In this document: positions 1 to 9,910 of the stretch, piece by piece
How the letters are laid out: the number at the start of each line of letters is the position of its first letter
Numbering within the stretch: position 1 is the first letter of the stretch
NCBI RefSeq assembly: GCF_011075055.1
Contig: NC_058144.1
Coordinates: 16,049,807-16,113,806, forward strand
Length of the DNA stretch: 64,000 bases
Reading direction: 5' to 3'
Source: Mangifera indica
Taxonomy: Eukaryota; Streptophyta; Magnoliopsida; Sapindales; Anacardiaceae
The notes under the pieces: model-generated
The model's database searches: none
What the model was told of the DNA's origin: nothing
What the model saw: only the letters and a program-made list of their open reading frames with translations
Made by a program: the position numbers and the translations under genes

Positions 1-445
1 TTATCCTATAGATTATGTTTGTTATTATCCTATCTAGACTAAGACTATAAATAATCATGTAACCCTAGGATAGAGCATACACAATGGCTTAATGAAATTA
101 TGAGATCTTTTGTCTTGGTTATTTTGAGAACTCATGAATTTATCAAGAATATTTTCTTGTAATGTTCAAATATGACTTATTACTCTCTTTCTTATCTATT
201 CTAGAATGTGGAGTCAACTTATACCTGTGGTTCATGTCAATTATAGATATTGGATCAATGATTTTTTATACCTTTGGATGGTTATCTATAATCACTGGAT
301 CAAAGTTTTTTTATTTTCTATTCGTGTCAATTATAGGCATTGGGTCAAAATTTTCTTTAATTTGAAATTTGATTTAGCTTTTTTGGGTTCCTAGCTTCCT
401 TGCTTGTGTGTTGCATCTCATAGTTCATTTGTGAGGTTTGCATCA
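1..445 (+). repeat. Left LTR of T1 (partial)
   Basis: This segment aligns with 1151-1598 along its whole length. It contains a TATA box (46-53), a run of three degenerate 40-50 bp direct repeats (about 229-356), and ends in GCATCA four bases before a primer binding site. The missing left part corresponds to about 988-1150 of the second copy. Confidence 0.75.
46..53 (+). promoter_or_regulatory. TATA box in left T1 LTR
   Basis: TATAAATA sits at the same place in both T1 LTR copies (46-53 and 1196-1203), upstream of the segment that would be transcribed. Conservation in both copies supports a core promoter, although any LTR sequence would be shared by descent. Confidence 0.5.
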
Positions 446-987
446 ATTTGGTATTAGAGTTTGGCCCTAAATCAGAAAAAAAAGGAAAAAAATGAAATTA
501 AAAAAAGAGAAATTATCAAAATTAAAAAAACCAATTTAAAGTGTGCAAACATAAGTGATTGAGTGATATTTTTATTTTTTAGAGAGTGAAGCATGTGAAA
601 GAGTGTATTAGATCCTTTCTAACATATTTTGTAGGTTACAATTCTGTCATCAAGCCAAAATAAAAGTTCCACTAAAAGTGACGATTTGAGAACAAATCAT
701 TTTAAAGAGAGGCGGAATGGTGTGATTCATAGAAGACCAAGAACATGTGAACTAATAATGAAGGACTATGACAAGAGTGTTATAGGCTGGATAGCATTGA
801 GAACATTGAAGACACAAGTTAAAGATAAGAAGCATGATGTGACAATCAAGAATGACATGACAAATGACGTGGAGATCATCAAACACATGGGAAATGATAT
901 GGCACATCCTCGGTAACGTTTTTACTTGTTAAAATATGAAATGGAAACTTGATTAGGCAAAATTTCATGTGAAGAAAACAAGAGAAT
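446..987 (+). other. Internal region of T1 with primer binding site
   Basis: It opens with TGGTATTAGAGT (449-460), which matches the sequence complementary to the 3' end of plant initiator tRNA-Met, followed by an A-rich stretch. A 76-codon open frame at 686-916 encodes a basic, lysine-rich peptide that I do not recognise; it has no zinc knuckle or polymerase motif and may be chance. The right end is purine-rich (971-987, GAAGAAAACAAGAGAAT) and would serve as the polypurine tract. Confidence 0.6.
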
Positions 988-1598
988 TGATTGAAGTTCA
1001 GTTTCTTAGTATTTCTAGTTTTCTAATTGTTGAGGAGTTTTATTTGTTTTAGGAGTCTGAGTTTTATTTGTTTTAGTTTTATTTTCTTTTGGAATTATAA
1101 TTATATTAGGATTATCATTTAAGATTATTATTATCTTATTTAGATTGTTGTTATCCTTAAGATTAGGATTGTTATTATCCTATTTAAACTAAGGCTATAA
1201 ATAATCATGTAACCCTGGGATAGAGCATACACAATGGCTTAATGAAATTATGAGATTTTTTATCTTGGTTCTTTTGAGAACTCATGAATTTATTAAAAAA
1301 ATTTTCTTGTGATGTTCAAATATGACTTATCATTCTCTTTCTTATCTATTCTAGAGTGTGGTGTCAACTTATACCTTTGGTTCATGTTAATTATAGACAT
1401 CGGATCAATGTTTTTTAATACCTTTGGTTCATGGTTATCTAAAATTATTGGGTCAAGGTTTTTATATTTTTGATTCATGTCAATTATAGGCATTGGTTCA
1501 AGGTTTTCTTTAATTTGAAATCTGATTTAGTTTTTTTGGGTTCTTAGCTTCCTTGCTTGCGTGTAGCATCTCATAGTTCATTTGTGAGGTTCACATCA
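988..1598 (+). repeat. Right LTR of T1
   Basis: About 611 bp, beginning TGATTGAAG directly after the purine tract and ending CACATCA. It repeats the whole of 1-445 from about 1151 onward, including the TATA box at 1196-1203 and the three short direct repeats. The left boundary is inferred from the purine tract and from the TGAT starts of families A and C. Confidence 0.7.
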
Positions 1599-1728
1599 AT
1601 TGGTATTAGAGCTCGGCCTTAAATCAAAAAAAAAAAGGAAATAAAAAATAAATAAAGAGAAATAAATGAAATTAAAATAAAACAATTTAAAGTATGCAAA
1701 CATGAGTGATTTTTTTTTGAAGAGTAAA
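1599..1728 (+). other. Second primer binding site and truncated T1-type internal region
   Basis: TGGTATTAGAGC (1601-1612) and the following A-rich sequence match the start of the first internal region (446-580). The right LTR of T1 is therefore also the left LTR of another unit. The match stops at 1728, where the LTR of gypsy element A1 begins. The rest of this second unit is not found at the far side of A1. Confidence 0.65.
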
Positions 1729-2548
1729 TGACGCGAACCTTGACGATTTGACACAAGACCCAACGCTTAAGAAGATATTTTTCCCAAGACTAAATTGGTT
1801 TTGTCACTGAATGACCCTTGACCTGAATCGATATGGAATTGAACGAACCTTAGAATCGTAATGGTGAACGCCACAAGACCAAAGCTTGATAAGTTCAAAG
1901 GTTTGATAGTTCAAGAGTAAGCAAAATTATGCATGTCGGCAAAAGATCCATTCATCAAGAAAATGTGAGTTTGTATAGTATAATGCCAACTTAACCCTAA
2001 ACTACCCATGACCCAATGGACTTCCAAACTTCCCAAGCCCATTACCTAAATAAGTACCCAAAACACTAATTAAATTAAAAGAAAATATGCCAATTGGGCT
2101 CAATAAAGTCTAGCCCAGTCGCAAATAGGATTAAAATCATAAAAACCAAAAAGCCTAAATTTGGATAAACTAAAACTGCGTAATACATACTGAAACAAAT
2201 TTAATTAAGCCTCTAAATTGGGTGTAACTAGTAAAACTAGTTGTTGTTATAGAGCTCGAAATGAGCTTCACGTTGATATATTACAGGCCCCGTAACTCCT
2301 CTTGGATCAAACGTTATGGCTATTTAAAGTCTATTTGCGCATAAGCTCGGGCCTGAATCAAGTTGACTTCTCAGTTAGCTCCTTCAAGCATCCAATCATC
2401 CTTAAGTGAATTGGTTTTATTCTTTAAGCCCTCCACGAGCCCAACTAAGGTCTGTTGCATCATTTTAGCTCTGTTCCTCATAATTGGCCTAACCGGAATG
2501 TGTAGTGGATCTCTTTGATAGCTCGATGCTTCTACAATGCCTCTATCA
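1729..2548 (-). repeat. 3' LTR of A1 (family A)
   Basis: 820 bp, aligned along its length with the copies at 4825-5642, 9105-9910 and 16201-17015. On the minus strand it starts TGATAGAGGC right after a purine tract and ends GCGTCA. Its first 180 bases continue the polyprotein reading frame (see 2371-2577). Confidence 0.88.
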
Positions 2549-2577
2549 TTCCCTCCCTCTTGAGAAGGATTTGTCAA
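2371..2577 (-). pseudogene. Polyprotein C-terminal tail running through the polypurine tract into the 3' LTR
   Basis: This 68-codon open frame begins upstream of the LTR with TNPSQEGG, crosses the purine tract and continues into the LTR, where it encodes a basic, helix-like segment ending KTNSLKDDW. The same segment is open in solo LTR A3 (16201-16397), and a related one occurs in family C (PITRSRAKK at 59451-59477). The tail follows the integrase C-terminus in family C, so it is probably the natural end of the polyprotein. Its role is unknown; a similar extension into the 3' LTR is known in CRM-clade chromoviruses. As this part of A1 is cut off from an intact integrase, it is a remnant. Confidence 0.6.
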
Positions 2578-2606
2578 GAGGGAATGCCTCTATCATTCCC
2601 TCCCTT
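2536..2606 (-). repeat. 47-bp tandem duplication of the LTR/polypurine-tract junction
   Basis: A block containing the first bases of the LTR and the adjoining purine tract occurs twice, offset by 47 bp (about 2537-2558 and 2584-2605). The inner copy is the functional-looking junction of the A1 3' LTR, with AAGAGGGAGGGAA (minus) as the polypurine tract at about 2549-2562. Confidence 0.7.
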
Positions 2607-2609
2607 TTC

Positions 2610-3440
2610 TCTTTTCTACAACCATACCTAAAATAGAGGCTTCAACTAACTTCTTATTCTTATTCTTTAAAAAGGCCTTGTAATGGGTCCTCCAATGACT
2701 TGTCTTACAACAATTGAACCAGACAACATTTCCCTTCCCCATACCACATGTAGGTTAAGTAGCAATATCAGGTTACTTCTTCATTTTGGGCTTGGACTTA
2801 GCTTTGGCCTTGACTTTTGATGTTGAGGCTTCTACCACAACCATATTAGTTGAAGTTGTCTTTCGTACTTTTTGTTTAACTTGTTTGAGCATGTACAATA
2901 ACTCCTTAATGGTTTTTTCTTTTCATTCAAGTTAACTTTATGATGAAATTACCCCACGATTTATGGACGGATTTCAACACCAGGTCAATGGCAAACTCAT
3001 TGTCTATGATAAAGCCCAAGCTTGTAAACCACTCAATATAGCAATCATCTTGACCACATGAGGGCTAACTTGTACTCCCTCAAAGAGTTTACAATCAAAC
3101 AATGCACTTAACACCTCTATCATTCAGCCCTCGTACCAGTGCTATATAACTCTCCAAAGTATGCAAGCATAAATTGCACATCCATTTCCACATGTTGTTT
3201 TTAAAGCTGAGGTGACATGGAAGTCAGCATAAGACATTAAACTTCCCTGGATTCATCAAGATACTTAATAAAAGTATCCTTTTGCTCTTGGTTGGCATCA
3301 AGACAAGGCTTAGAGGCAGCGATCCTTCAAGGATATACAACATTTTTCCTAACGTAGAATAATTCAAAGATTTTTGTACCAATAAGTGAAGTTGCTTCCA
3401 ATGAGCTTATTTTCCTTTTTAAGAATTTATCGATACATTG
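2610..3440 (-). pseudogene. Copia gag fragment captured inside gypsy A1
   Basis: The minus strand reads as a broken copia-type gag related to those of D1 (35420-36240) and E1 (44390-45290). Around 3120-3330 the translation shows KDTFIKYLDE, CLMLTSMS and KQHVEMD, parallel to KDTFNKYLDD, CLMLTSMP and KQHEEID in E1. A degenerate cysteine-rich segment lies at about 2690-2760. There are many stops. It lies exactly between the gypsy integrase start and the gypsy polypurine tract, so it is foreign to the host element. At the right junction TTGCTTCCAAT occurs on both sides (3390-3401 and about 3442-3453), which suggests joining at microhomology or template switching. Confidence 0.75.
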
Positions 3441-4824
3441 GGTTGCTTCCAATACGCTCTACATCTCGTTTCATATGTGGTCAAAAGAAATGCTCTTGTA
3501 GTACATCTAAAGTCTTAGCTATACCAAAATGACTCATTAATCCATCTCCCATAGGCTTCCCTCACAAGCAATTCATACAAGGCATAGGCACATATAATCT
3601 ACTTTCTCGAAATAAATAACCATTATGCCTGTAAAACTTACCAAATGTAGTTTTCTCACAAGCTTCATAAATACTGGAAAAGTCAGAATCATTCACATAC
3701 AAATCCTTTATATACTCAAAACCAAGTAACTTAGTATCTAAAGTTGAGATTAGAGTACACTTGCGAGATAATGCATCTGCCACAACATTTTCCTTACCTT
3801 GTTTGTAATGAATGACATAAGGAAAAGTTTCGATGTATTCGACCCATCTTGCATGTCTCTTGTTTAATGTACCTTGTCCCTTTAAATATTTTAGGGACTC
3901 ATGATCTGTTTTGATGATGAACTTGCGTCGCCAAAGGTAATGCTACCATGTCTTCAATGTTCTCACCAAAGCGTACAACTCTTTGTCATAAGTAGGGTAC
4001 TTTAAAGTGAGTTCATTGATCTTCTCACTGAAATACGCTATGGGCCTATTTTCCTACATCAAAACAACTCCAATACCTATACCTAAAGCATCACACTCAA
4101 GCTCAAATGGTTTAAAAAAATCAGGTAAAGCAAGTAAAGGTGTAGAACTTAACTTATCCTTAATTAATGCAAATGCATGCTCTTGTTCCTCACCCCACCT
4201 AAAACCTACATTCTTTTAATAACTTCAGTTAGTGGGGTCGCTAGTGTACTAAAGTGTCATACAAATCTTCTATAAAAACTAGCTAAACCATGAAAACTCC
4301 TAACCTCGGTCACACAAATACGCGTTGGCCAATCTCGGATAGCCTTAACCTTCTTTTCATCTACCTTAATACTCTTAGATGAAACCATAAATCCTAAGAA
4401 CACAACTTGGTCAGTGCAAAAGGAACATTTCTTAAGATTACTAAATAACCTCCTCTTTCTTAAGCACTAGTAAAACATCACGCACGTATCCTATATGTTC
4501 ATCTAAACTACGACTATAAATGAGAATATCATCAAATAAATGACTACAAACTTGTCTACAAATACATGCAAGACATGGTTGATTAATCTCATAAACATAT
4601 TAGGCATGTTAGTAAGCCCAAATGGTATTATCAACCATTCATATAATTCATGCTTGGTTTTAAACGCAGTTTTCCATTCATTGCCCTCTTTCATCCTAAT
4701 CTTATGATACCCACTTTTCAAATCAATTTTCAAAAAGATACATGATCCATGCAACTCATCAAGCATATCATCTAACCTAGGTATGGGATAGTGATACTTT
4801 ATAGTGATTTTGTTGAAGATATAC
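3441..4824 (-). pseudogene. A1 pol: reverse transcriptase C-terminal part, RNase H, integrase start
   Basis: The minus frame at 4503-4824 gives [32 protein letters not shown] and [13 protein letters not shown], all hallmarks of Ty3/gypsy reverse transcriptase. The catalytic YFDD box is broken: one T is missing, so the frame reads VIYLMIFS. Further on (about 4330-4250) [16 protein letters not shown] marks the start of the connection, and 4100-3790 encodes RNase H ending in MADALSRK. From 3783 the integrase N-terminus follows, with SHFGIAKTL and a HMKRDVERI segment just before the sequence switches to copia gag. The integrase core and its D-D-E residues are absent. Confidence 0.85.
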
Positions 4825-5642
4825 TGATGCGAACCTTGACAATTTGATGCAAGCCCAACACTCAAAAAGATATTTTCCCAAGATTGAATCAGTTTTGTCA
4901 CATAATTAAACCTTGACTCGAATCGATATGGAATCGAATGAACCTTGGTATTGTGAATAGTGAACACCACAAGACGAAGCTTGATAAGTTTAAAGATTGT
5001 AAACTCAATAGTAAGCAATCTATATGTGAAAGTCAACCAAAAACTGTATTTACCATGAAATGTTTTGTTTTTATAATACAATGTCAATTTAACCCTAAAC
5101 TACCCATAACCCAATGGACTTCCAAACTTCCCAAGCTCATTACCTAAGTAACTACCCAAAGCACTAATTAAATTAAAAACAAATATGTCACCTAGGCTCA
5201 ATAAAGTCTAGCCCGATCACAAACAAGATCAAAATCATAAAACTGAAAATCCTAAATTTGGGTAACAAAAAACTATAAAATATGGACTAAAATGATGCTA
5301 TTTGGGCCTCTAAATTGGGTGCAATTGGTGAAGTAGGTTGTTGTTATAGAGCTCAAAATAAGCTTCGTGTTGATATATTATAGGCCCCGTAACTCCCAAA
5401 TCAAAAGTTATGGTTGTTCAAAGTCTGTTCGTGCATAAGTTTGGGCCTAAATCAAGTTAACTTCTTTGTTGGCTCCTTCAAGCATCCAGCCGTCCTTGAG
5501 TGAGCTGATCTTAGTCTCCAAGCCCTCCACGAGTCCAACTAAGACTTGTCACATCTTCTTAGCTCTGCTTCTCGTAATTGGCCTAACCAGAATATGTAGT
5601 AGATCTCCTTGATAGCTCAATGTGCTTACGATGCCTCCATTA
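4825..5642 (-). repeat. Solo LTR A2 (family A) inserted in the A1 reverse transcriptase
   Basis: 818 bp aligned with the LTRs of A1. It separates the segment encoding MCIDCR (right side) from the one encoding [13 protein letters not shown] (left side), which are adjacent in gypsy reverse transcriptase. The flanking pentamers are TATAC (4820-4824) and TCGAC (5643-5647), which agree at three of five positions, consistent with an old site duplication. It has the same orientation as its host. Confidence 0.82.
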
Positions 5643-6639
5643 TCGACAGTCAATGCACATTCTCTACATCTCATCCTTCTTAGGCAATAGAATCACTGGT
5701 ACGACACACAGACTTATGCTCTCTGTCACGTATCCCTTCTTCATCAACTTCTTTACTTGCTTTTAAAGCTTCTTTGTCTCTTCAGGATTACTTCTATAGG
5801 CTGGTCGGTTAGGTATCACCGCTCTAGGTATGAAGTCGATCTGGTGCTCGATCCCACGAATTGGAGGTAGTCCATCAGGAATCTCTTCAGGGAATACGTC
5901 TTCAAACTCTTGCAAAAAAGAAACAAACACACTAGGAAGAGAATTGTTAGCGTTACTGAAAGATAAAAAGCTCTCCTTGTAAACTAGAAATAATGGATAT
6001 TGTTTAGTCACAAGGGCAGTCCTCATATCACTCATCTTCCCATAAAAACTCTATTTTTTTCTCCTTGTTTTCTTTCTTGTTTTTTTTTTCTCATGGCCGA
6101 ATTGCTCACCCGTCTTTTCCTCTCCCCTCTTTTCGGCCTTACTTTTTCTTTGCTCATCCTTATTCACGTTATCTCTTTTTCTTTTTCCACTTTCATTTTA
6201 TTTTCTCTCTTCACTCATCTTTCTTCTCCTCACTTGATCCTCATAAACTTGTTTTGATGACAATGGTACAAGTGTGATAAGTTTATTGCTCATCATGAAA
6301 GAGTACCTATTCTTGAATCCGTCGTATGTCACCTTTTTATCATACTGTCATGGTCTCCCTAACAAGATGTGTCCAGCATGTTTTAGTACTACATCACATA
6401 ATACCTCATCTTGATATCTACCCATCAAAGCCACCACCACTTGTTTATTCACCCTAATTTCTCCATAGTCATTCAACCACTGAAGCTTATAAGGTCTATG
6501 GTGTTTGGGTGTGGATAAACTAAGTTTTTCTATAAGTTTGGTACTGACTACATTCGTGCAACTACCCTAATCTATAATTAAAGTACACACATTACCCTTC
6601 ACATAATATCTAATATAGAAAATATTCTCTCTCTGCTCC
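5643..6639 (-). pseudogene. A1 pol: protease, linker and reverse transcriptase N-terminal part
   Basis: The protease starts near 6590 with CTLIID followed at once by a TAG stop where the third residue of the catalytic D-x-G should be, then GSCTNVVS. A lysine/glutamate-rich linker (about 6060-6280) follows; its complement makes a spurious F/S/L-rich plus-strand frame. The open frame 5763-6035 begins MSDMRTALVTKQYP and contains FEDVFPEEIPDGLPPIRGIE and IDFIPRAVIPNRPAYRSNPEE, the conserved entry to gypsy reverse transcriptase. The segment 5643-5762 encodes VPVILLPKKDEM and MCIDCR. Solo LTR A2 then interrupts the domain. Confidence 0.82.
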
Positions 6640-7889
6640 TCATTTTCTTCCTTATATTGCAAACTCAAAGCTCTCATAATTACTAATGTCTCACTTTCTA
6701 CTACATACTCCAACTCTACATCACTAGCATCCTCTAACGATGGCATAGACTTATCACTCGATTCTTTCTTTATCTCAAATTCACCATCATCTTTCAATAC
6801 CAAGGTTATTTTATTAGGACATTGGGAAGCTATGTGACCCCTCCCCAAACACTTAAACCATTTCATCTCACTGTTTCTTCTTGATGGTTCGGGTTTGATA
6901 CTAGGCTTCTCTTGGCTAGACTCCTCTCCCTTAGGTTTAGAGTACTTGGTTTTTAGCTTTAAAGGTGGCTTATCATATCTTTTTGACATACTCGGCTTTA
7001 AAAAACTAGAATAAGAGCGTACATCTTTTTTACCCTTTCGTTGTAGTTGTCTCTCTACCTTTATTGCCATATAGACCAAATCCTCTAGCTCTACATAGTG
7101 TTAGAGCTTTACCACATTTGTTATTTCCCTATTCAACCCATTTAAAAACCTAGCCATAGTAGTTTCCCTATCTTTCTCTACATTAGCCCTAATCATAGCT
7201 ATCTCTATATCCTTGTGATAGTCTTCCACACTTTTGGTCCCTTGCTTAAGCCTCTGTAACTTCTGAAATAAATCCCTATGGTAATGACTAGGAACAAAAC
7301 GCTACCTCATTACACTCTTCATATCATCCTAAGTATCTATGGGTCTACCTAAGTTCCTACATCTATTTTTCAGCAACTGGTCCCACCAAATACTAGTATG
7401 ATTACTAAATTCTACAACATCCAACTTCATATTTTTCTCTTCAAAATACCTATGTATGTTAAAAACCTAATCTACCTTTTGCTCCCAATCTAGGTATGCC
7501 TCCAGATCTTTTCTACCCTGAAAAGGTGGAATTTTCATCTTAATGCTACTGAGGTTACTATCACTCTGCCTACTCTTTCTATACATACTGTTTCTATGAC
7601 TGCGATGTCCTCCCTTACTCCTTATATTATTTAACCTATCACTTATTTCATCATCCTCACTGTCGGTAACTATCCTATCGTCATCCCTCACTGCTAGTGC
7701 TTTTGTCCTACCCTTAGTTGTACTACTTCCCCCTTTATCGCTTTGCTGCTGCTTTAATCTCTCTAACCTATCATTAACACTCCCCATTATATTAAAAAGT
7801 CACTCAAACTGTTGTTGGATCGCTTGCATTGTAAAAGCTTTGGTTTTACCCGAATATTTTATAACACTGGGGTTTTTTTATTCCACCAT
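6640..7889 (-). pseudogene. A1 gag
   Basis: The likely start is the ATG at 7889, where the frame shares AFTMQAIQQQF with the gags of C1 and C3. The frame holds stops at codon 4 and before NIMGSVNDRLERLK. The N-terminal charged region (7467-7787) is followed by the capsid-like part with WWDQLL, then MARFLNGLN and VERQLQRKGKKDVRSYSS, and a zinc knuckle reading WFKCLGRGHIASQC at about 6815-6866. The first cysteine of that C-x2-C-x4-H-x4-C box has become tryptophan. Several stops sit where related copies have Gln or Trp codons. A role in packaging element RNA is expected from the family. Confidence 0.82.
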
Positions 7890-9091
7890 GCTATAATTTC
7901 GTAAAACAAGTGTCTGTAAACACACTCGCACTTGTGTTTGTACTCTAATGTTCTCACACACTCTATAATCTGGAACTCTTTTTTTTTTATAAGAACAAAT
8001 CAAAACTGTATTTGTGACAAACAAACACTAGTTAACTCAAGTTATGTTACGATTACCTACTACTAAAAAAAAACGGTTAAGATTCAAGAATAAGGAGAAT
8101 TTTTAGAATCGGAAAAAAAATGAACACAACTATAAGAATGAATAATCAAAGGAAAGGAAATTCAAAAGAGATAACAAGAATAAAGGAAATCAAATTCAAA
8201 GAAGGTAAGTGTGCCAACTTTCTCCTTGATCTCTTTTTTTTTTTTTCTTATGCTTTTTTCCTTTTTCTTTTTTCTTTTTGCTCTTTTTTCTGCTCTTTTT
8301 TTGTTTTTTTTTTTTACTTGGCTGAAATACGAAAAGAAAGAAAAAAAAAATTAAATTCCTTAGATCTTACAAAATTCTCTCTTAAGAAATTCAAAGCAAT
8401 TAAGGAAATAATCAAGGTCCAATCTCCCAATTTAGAAATACCAAAATTTTCAAGGAAAATCAAAGATTTTAAGGACAATCAAAAACTCAATCTCCCAATT
8501 TAGGCAATTACAAGGTTTTTTTTCCCTAAAGGTTAAAGGAAACGAAGGCAATCTTTATCCAAGATTATTCTCCCCAATTTCAGAATACCCAAATTCAAAG
8601 GGTTTTTTTTTTCAAACAAGAATCTTTCAAGGGTATGATCAATTCAACAATAATTTCAAACAAGAACTATCCTTCAATTTTGACAACAACAAGATGTTCC
8701 CTAAAAATTCAAGAAAAACCACAGAACTAACCAAAATTCACTCCCCACAAGTTTGTTTGAATCTAGATCAAAAGATCACTCCACCCCTAACTTAAATTAA
8801 TTTCAGCCTTAACAAGTGTTTTTTTCTTTTTTTTTTAGATCAATCAAGAAGACAAATTCACACAACCTAGAATTTGACTACACTCGGGTTCAACAAGAAA
8901 TCAAGAATTTCATAGACAGAAAGACACCAAAACGTTAGACCACAAAGCAAGGAAATAAAGAACTAAGACTCACAAAGAAAATGAAATCAAGAACACATTT
9001 AAAGATTTTTAAGATGCACAACTATTAAGGAAAAAGGAACCCCAAATCATAAACACAAGAAGAGATAGATACGGAACCTTATTTGACTCAA
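7890..9091 (-). other. A1 leader between primer site and gag
   Basis: A non-coding, low-complexity region of about 1.2 kb. On the plus strand it has long T-rich runs (about 8229-8320 and 8820-8840), giving purine-rich RNA on the element's sense strand. The leaders of C1, C2 and C3 have similar runs at the same relative place. Open frames here (for example 8120-8503 plus) are compositional artefacts. Confidence 0.65.
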
Positions 9092-9102
9092 CTCTAATAC
9101 CA
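9092..9102 (-). other. Primer binding site of A1
   Basis: The minus strand reads TGGTATTAGAG two bases after the 5' LTR end, one mismatch from the plant tRNA-Met primer site TGGTATCAGAG. Confidence 0.8.
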
Positions 9103-9104
9103 AT

Positions 9105-9910
9105 TGACGCAAACCTTGATGATTTGATGCAAGACCCAATGCCCAAGAAGATATTTTTTCCAAGACTGACTCGATTTCGTCACTGAATGACCCTTGACTC
9201 GAATCGATATGGAATCGAACGAACCTTAGAATCGTAATAATGAATGCCACAAGACCAAAGCTTGATAAGTTCAAAGGTTTGATAGTTCAAGAGTAAGCAA
9301 AATTATGCAAGTCGGCAAAAGATCCATTCATCATGAAAATGTGAATTTATATAGTACAATGCCAACTTAACCCTAAACTACCTATGACCCAATGGACTTC
9401 CAAACTTCCCAAGCCCATTACCTAAATAACTACCCAAAACACTAATTAAATTAAAAGAAAATATGTCAATTGGGCTCAATAAAGTCTAGCCCAGTCACAA
9501 ACAAGATTAAAATCATAAAAACCAAAACCCTAAATTTAGGTAAACTAAAACTGCATAATACAGACTGAAACAGATTTAATTAGGTGCAACCAGTGAAAAT
9601 GGTTGTTGTTATAAGGCTCGAAACGAGCTTCGCGTTGATTTATTATAGGTCTTGTAACTCCTCTCGGATAAAAAGTTATGGCTATTTAAAGTCTATTTAC
9701 GCATAAGCTTAGACTTGAATCAAGTTGACCTCTTGGTTGGCTCCTTCAAGCATCCAATCGTCCTTAAGTGAGTTGATTTTAGTCTCTAAGCCCTCCACAA
9801 GCCCAGCTAAGGCATGTTGCATCTTCTTAGCTCAACTCCTCGTAATTAGCCCAATCGGAATGTGTAGCGAATCTCCTTGATGGCTCGATGCTTCTATGAT
9901 GCCTCCATTA
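9105..9910 (-). repeat. 5' LTR of A1 (family A)
   Basis: 806 bp, matching 1729-2548, 4825-5642 and 16201-17015. On the minus strand it ends GTTTGCGTCA and starts TAATGGAGGC, where TGATGGAGGC is expected from solo copy A3. The 9047-9274 minus frame spans the LTR end and primer site and is not a gene. Confidence 0.86.

Larger units (their letters stand above)
1..1598 (+). mobile_element. Short non-autonomous LTR element T1
   Basis: Two LTR copies (1-445 and 988-1598) flank an internal region of about 540 bp with no recognisable gag or pol domain. A primer binding site follows the left LTR and a purine-rich stretch precedes the right LTR, so the parts needed for reverse transcription are present although the proteins are not. 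The termini (start TGAT, end CATCA) and the tRNA-Met-type primer site resemble gypsy families A and C in this window, so mobilisation in trans by those families is a reasonable inference. The left LTR is cut by the window edge, so no target-site duplication can be checked. Confidence 0.7.
1729..9910 (-). mobile_element. Degenerate Ty3/gypsy retrotransposon A1
   Basis: Read on the minus strand it has a 5' LTR (9105-9910), a tRNA-Met-type primer site (9092-9102), a leader, gag, protease, reverse transcriptase, RNase H, the start of integrase, a polypurine tract and a 3' LTR (1729-2548). This order defines a Ty3/gypsy element. It has been altered by a solo LTR of its own family inside reverse transcriptase (4825-5642) and by a copia gag fragment (about 2610-3440) that replaces most of integrase. 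Numerous stops and frameshifts make it inactive. The five bases on either side (GTAAA left, TTTGT right) do not match, so its ends may have been rearranged after insertion. Confidence 0.88.

Noticed and set aside
686..916. 76-codon frame in T1 as a gag relic
   Set aside because: No zinc knuckle, no similarity to the gags in this window, and short enough to occur by chance.
6000..6277. Plus-strand open frames rich in Phe, Ser and Leu, like membrane proteins
   Set aside because: They are the complement of the lysine/glutamate-rich linker between protease and reverse transcriptase in A1; similar frames appear opposite the same linker in C1, C2 and C3.
8120..8503. 127-codon plus-strand frame with a hydrophobic Phe-rich centre
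   Set aside because: Low-complexity T and A runs in the A1 leader produce it; there is no homology and it is antisense to the element.
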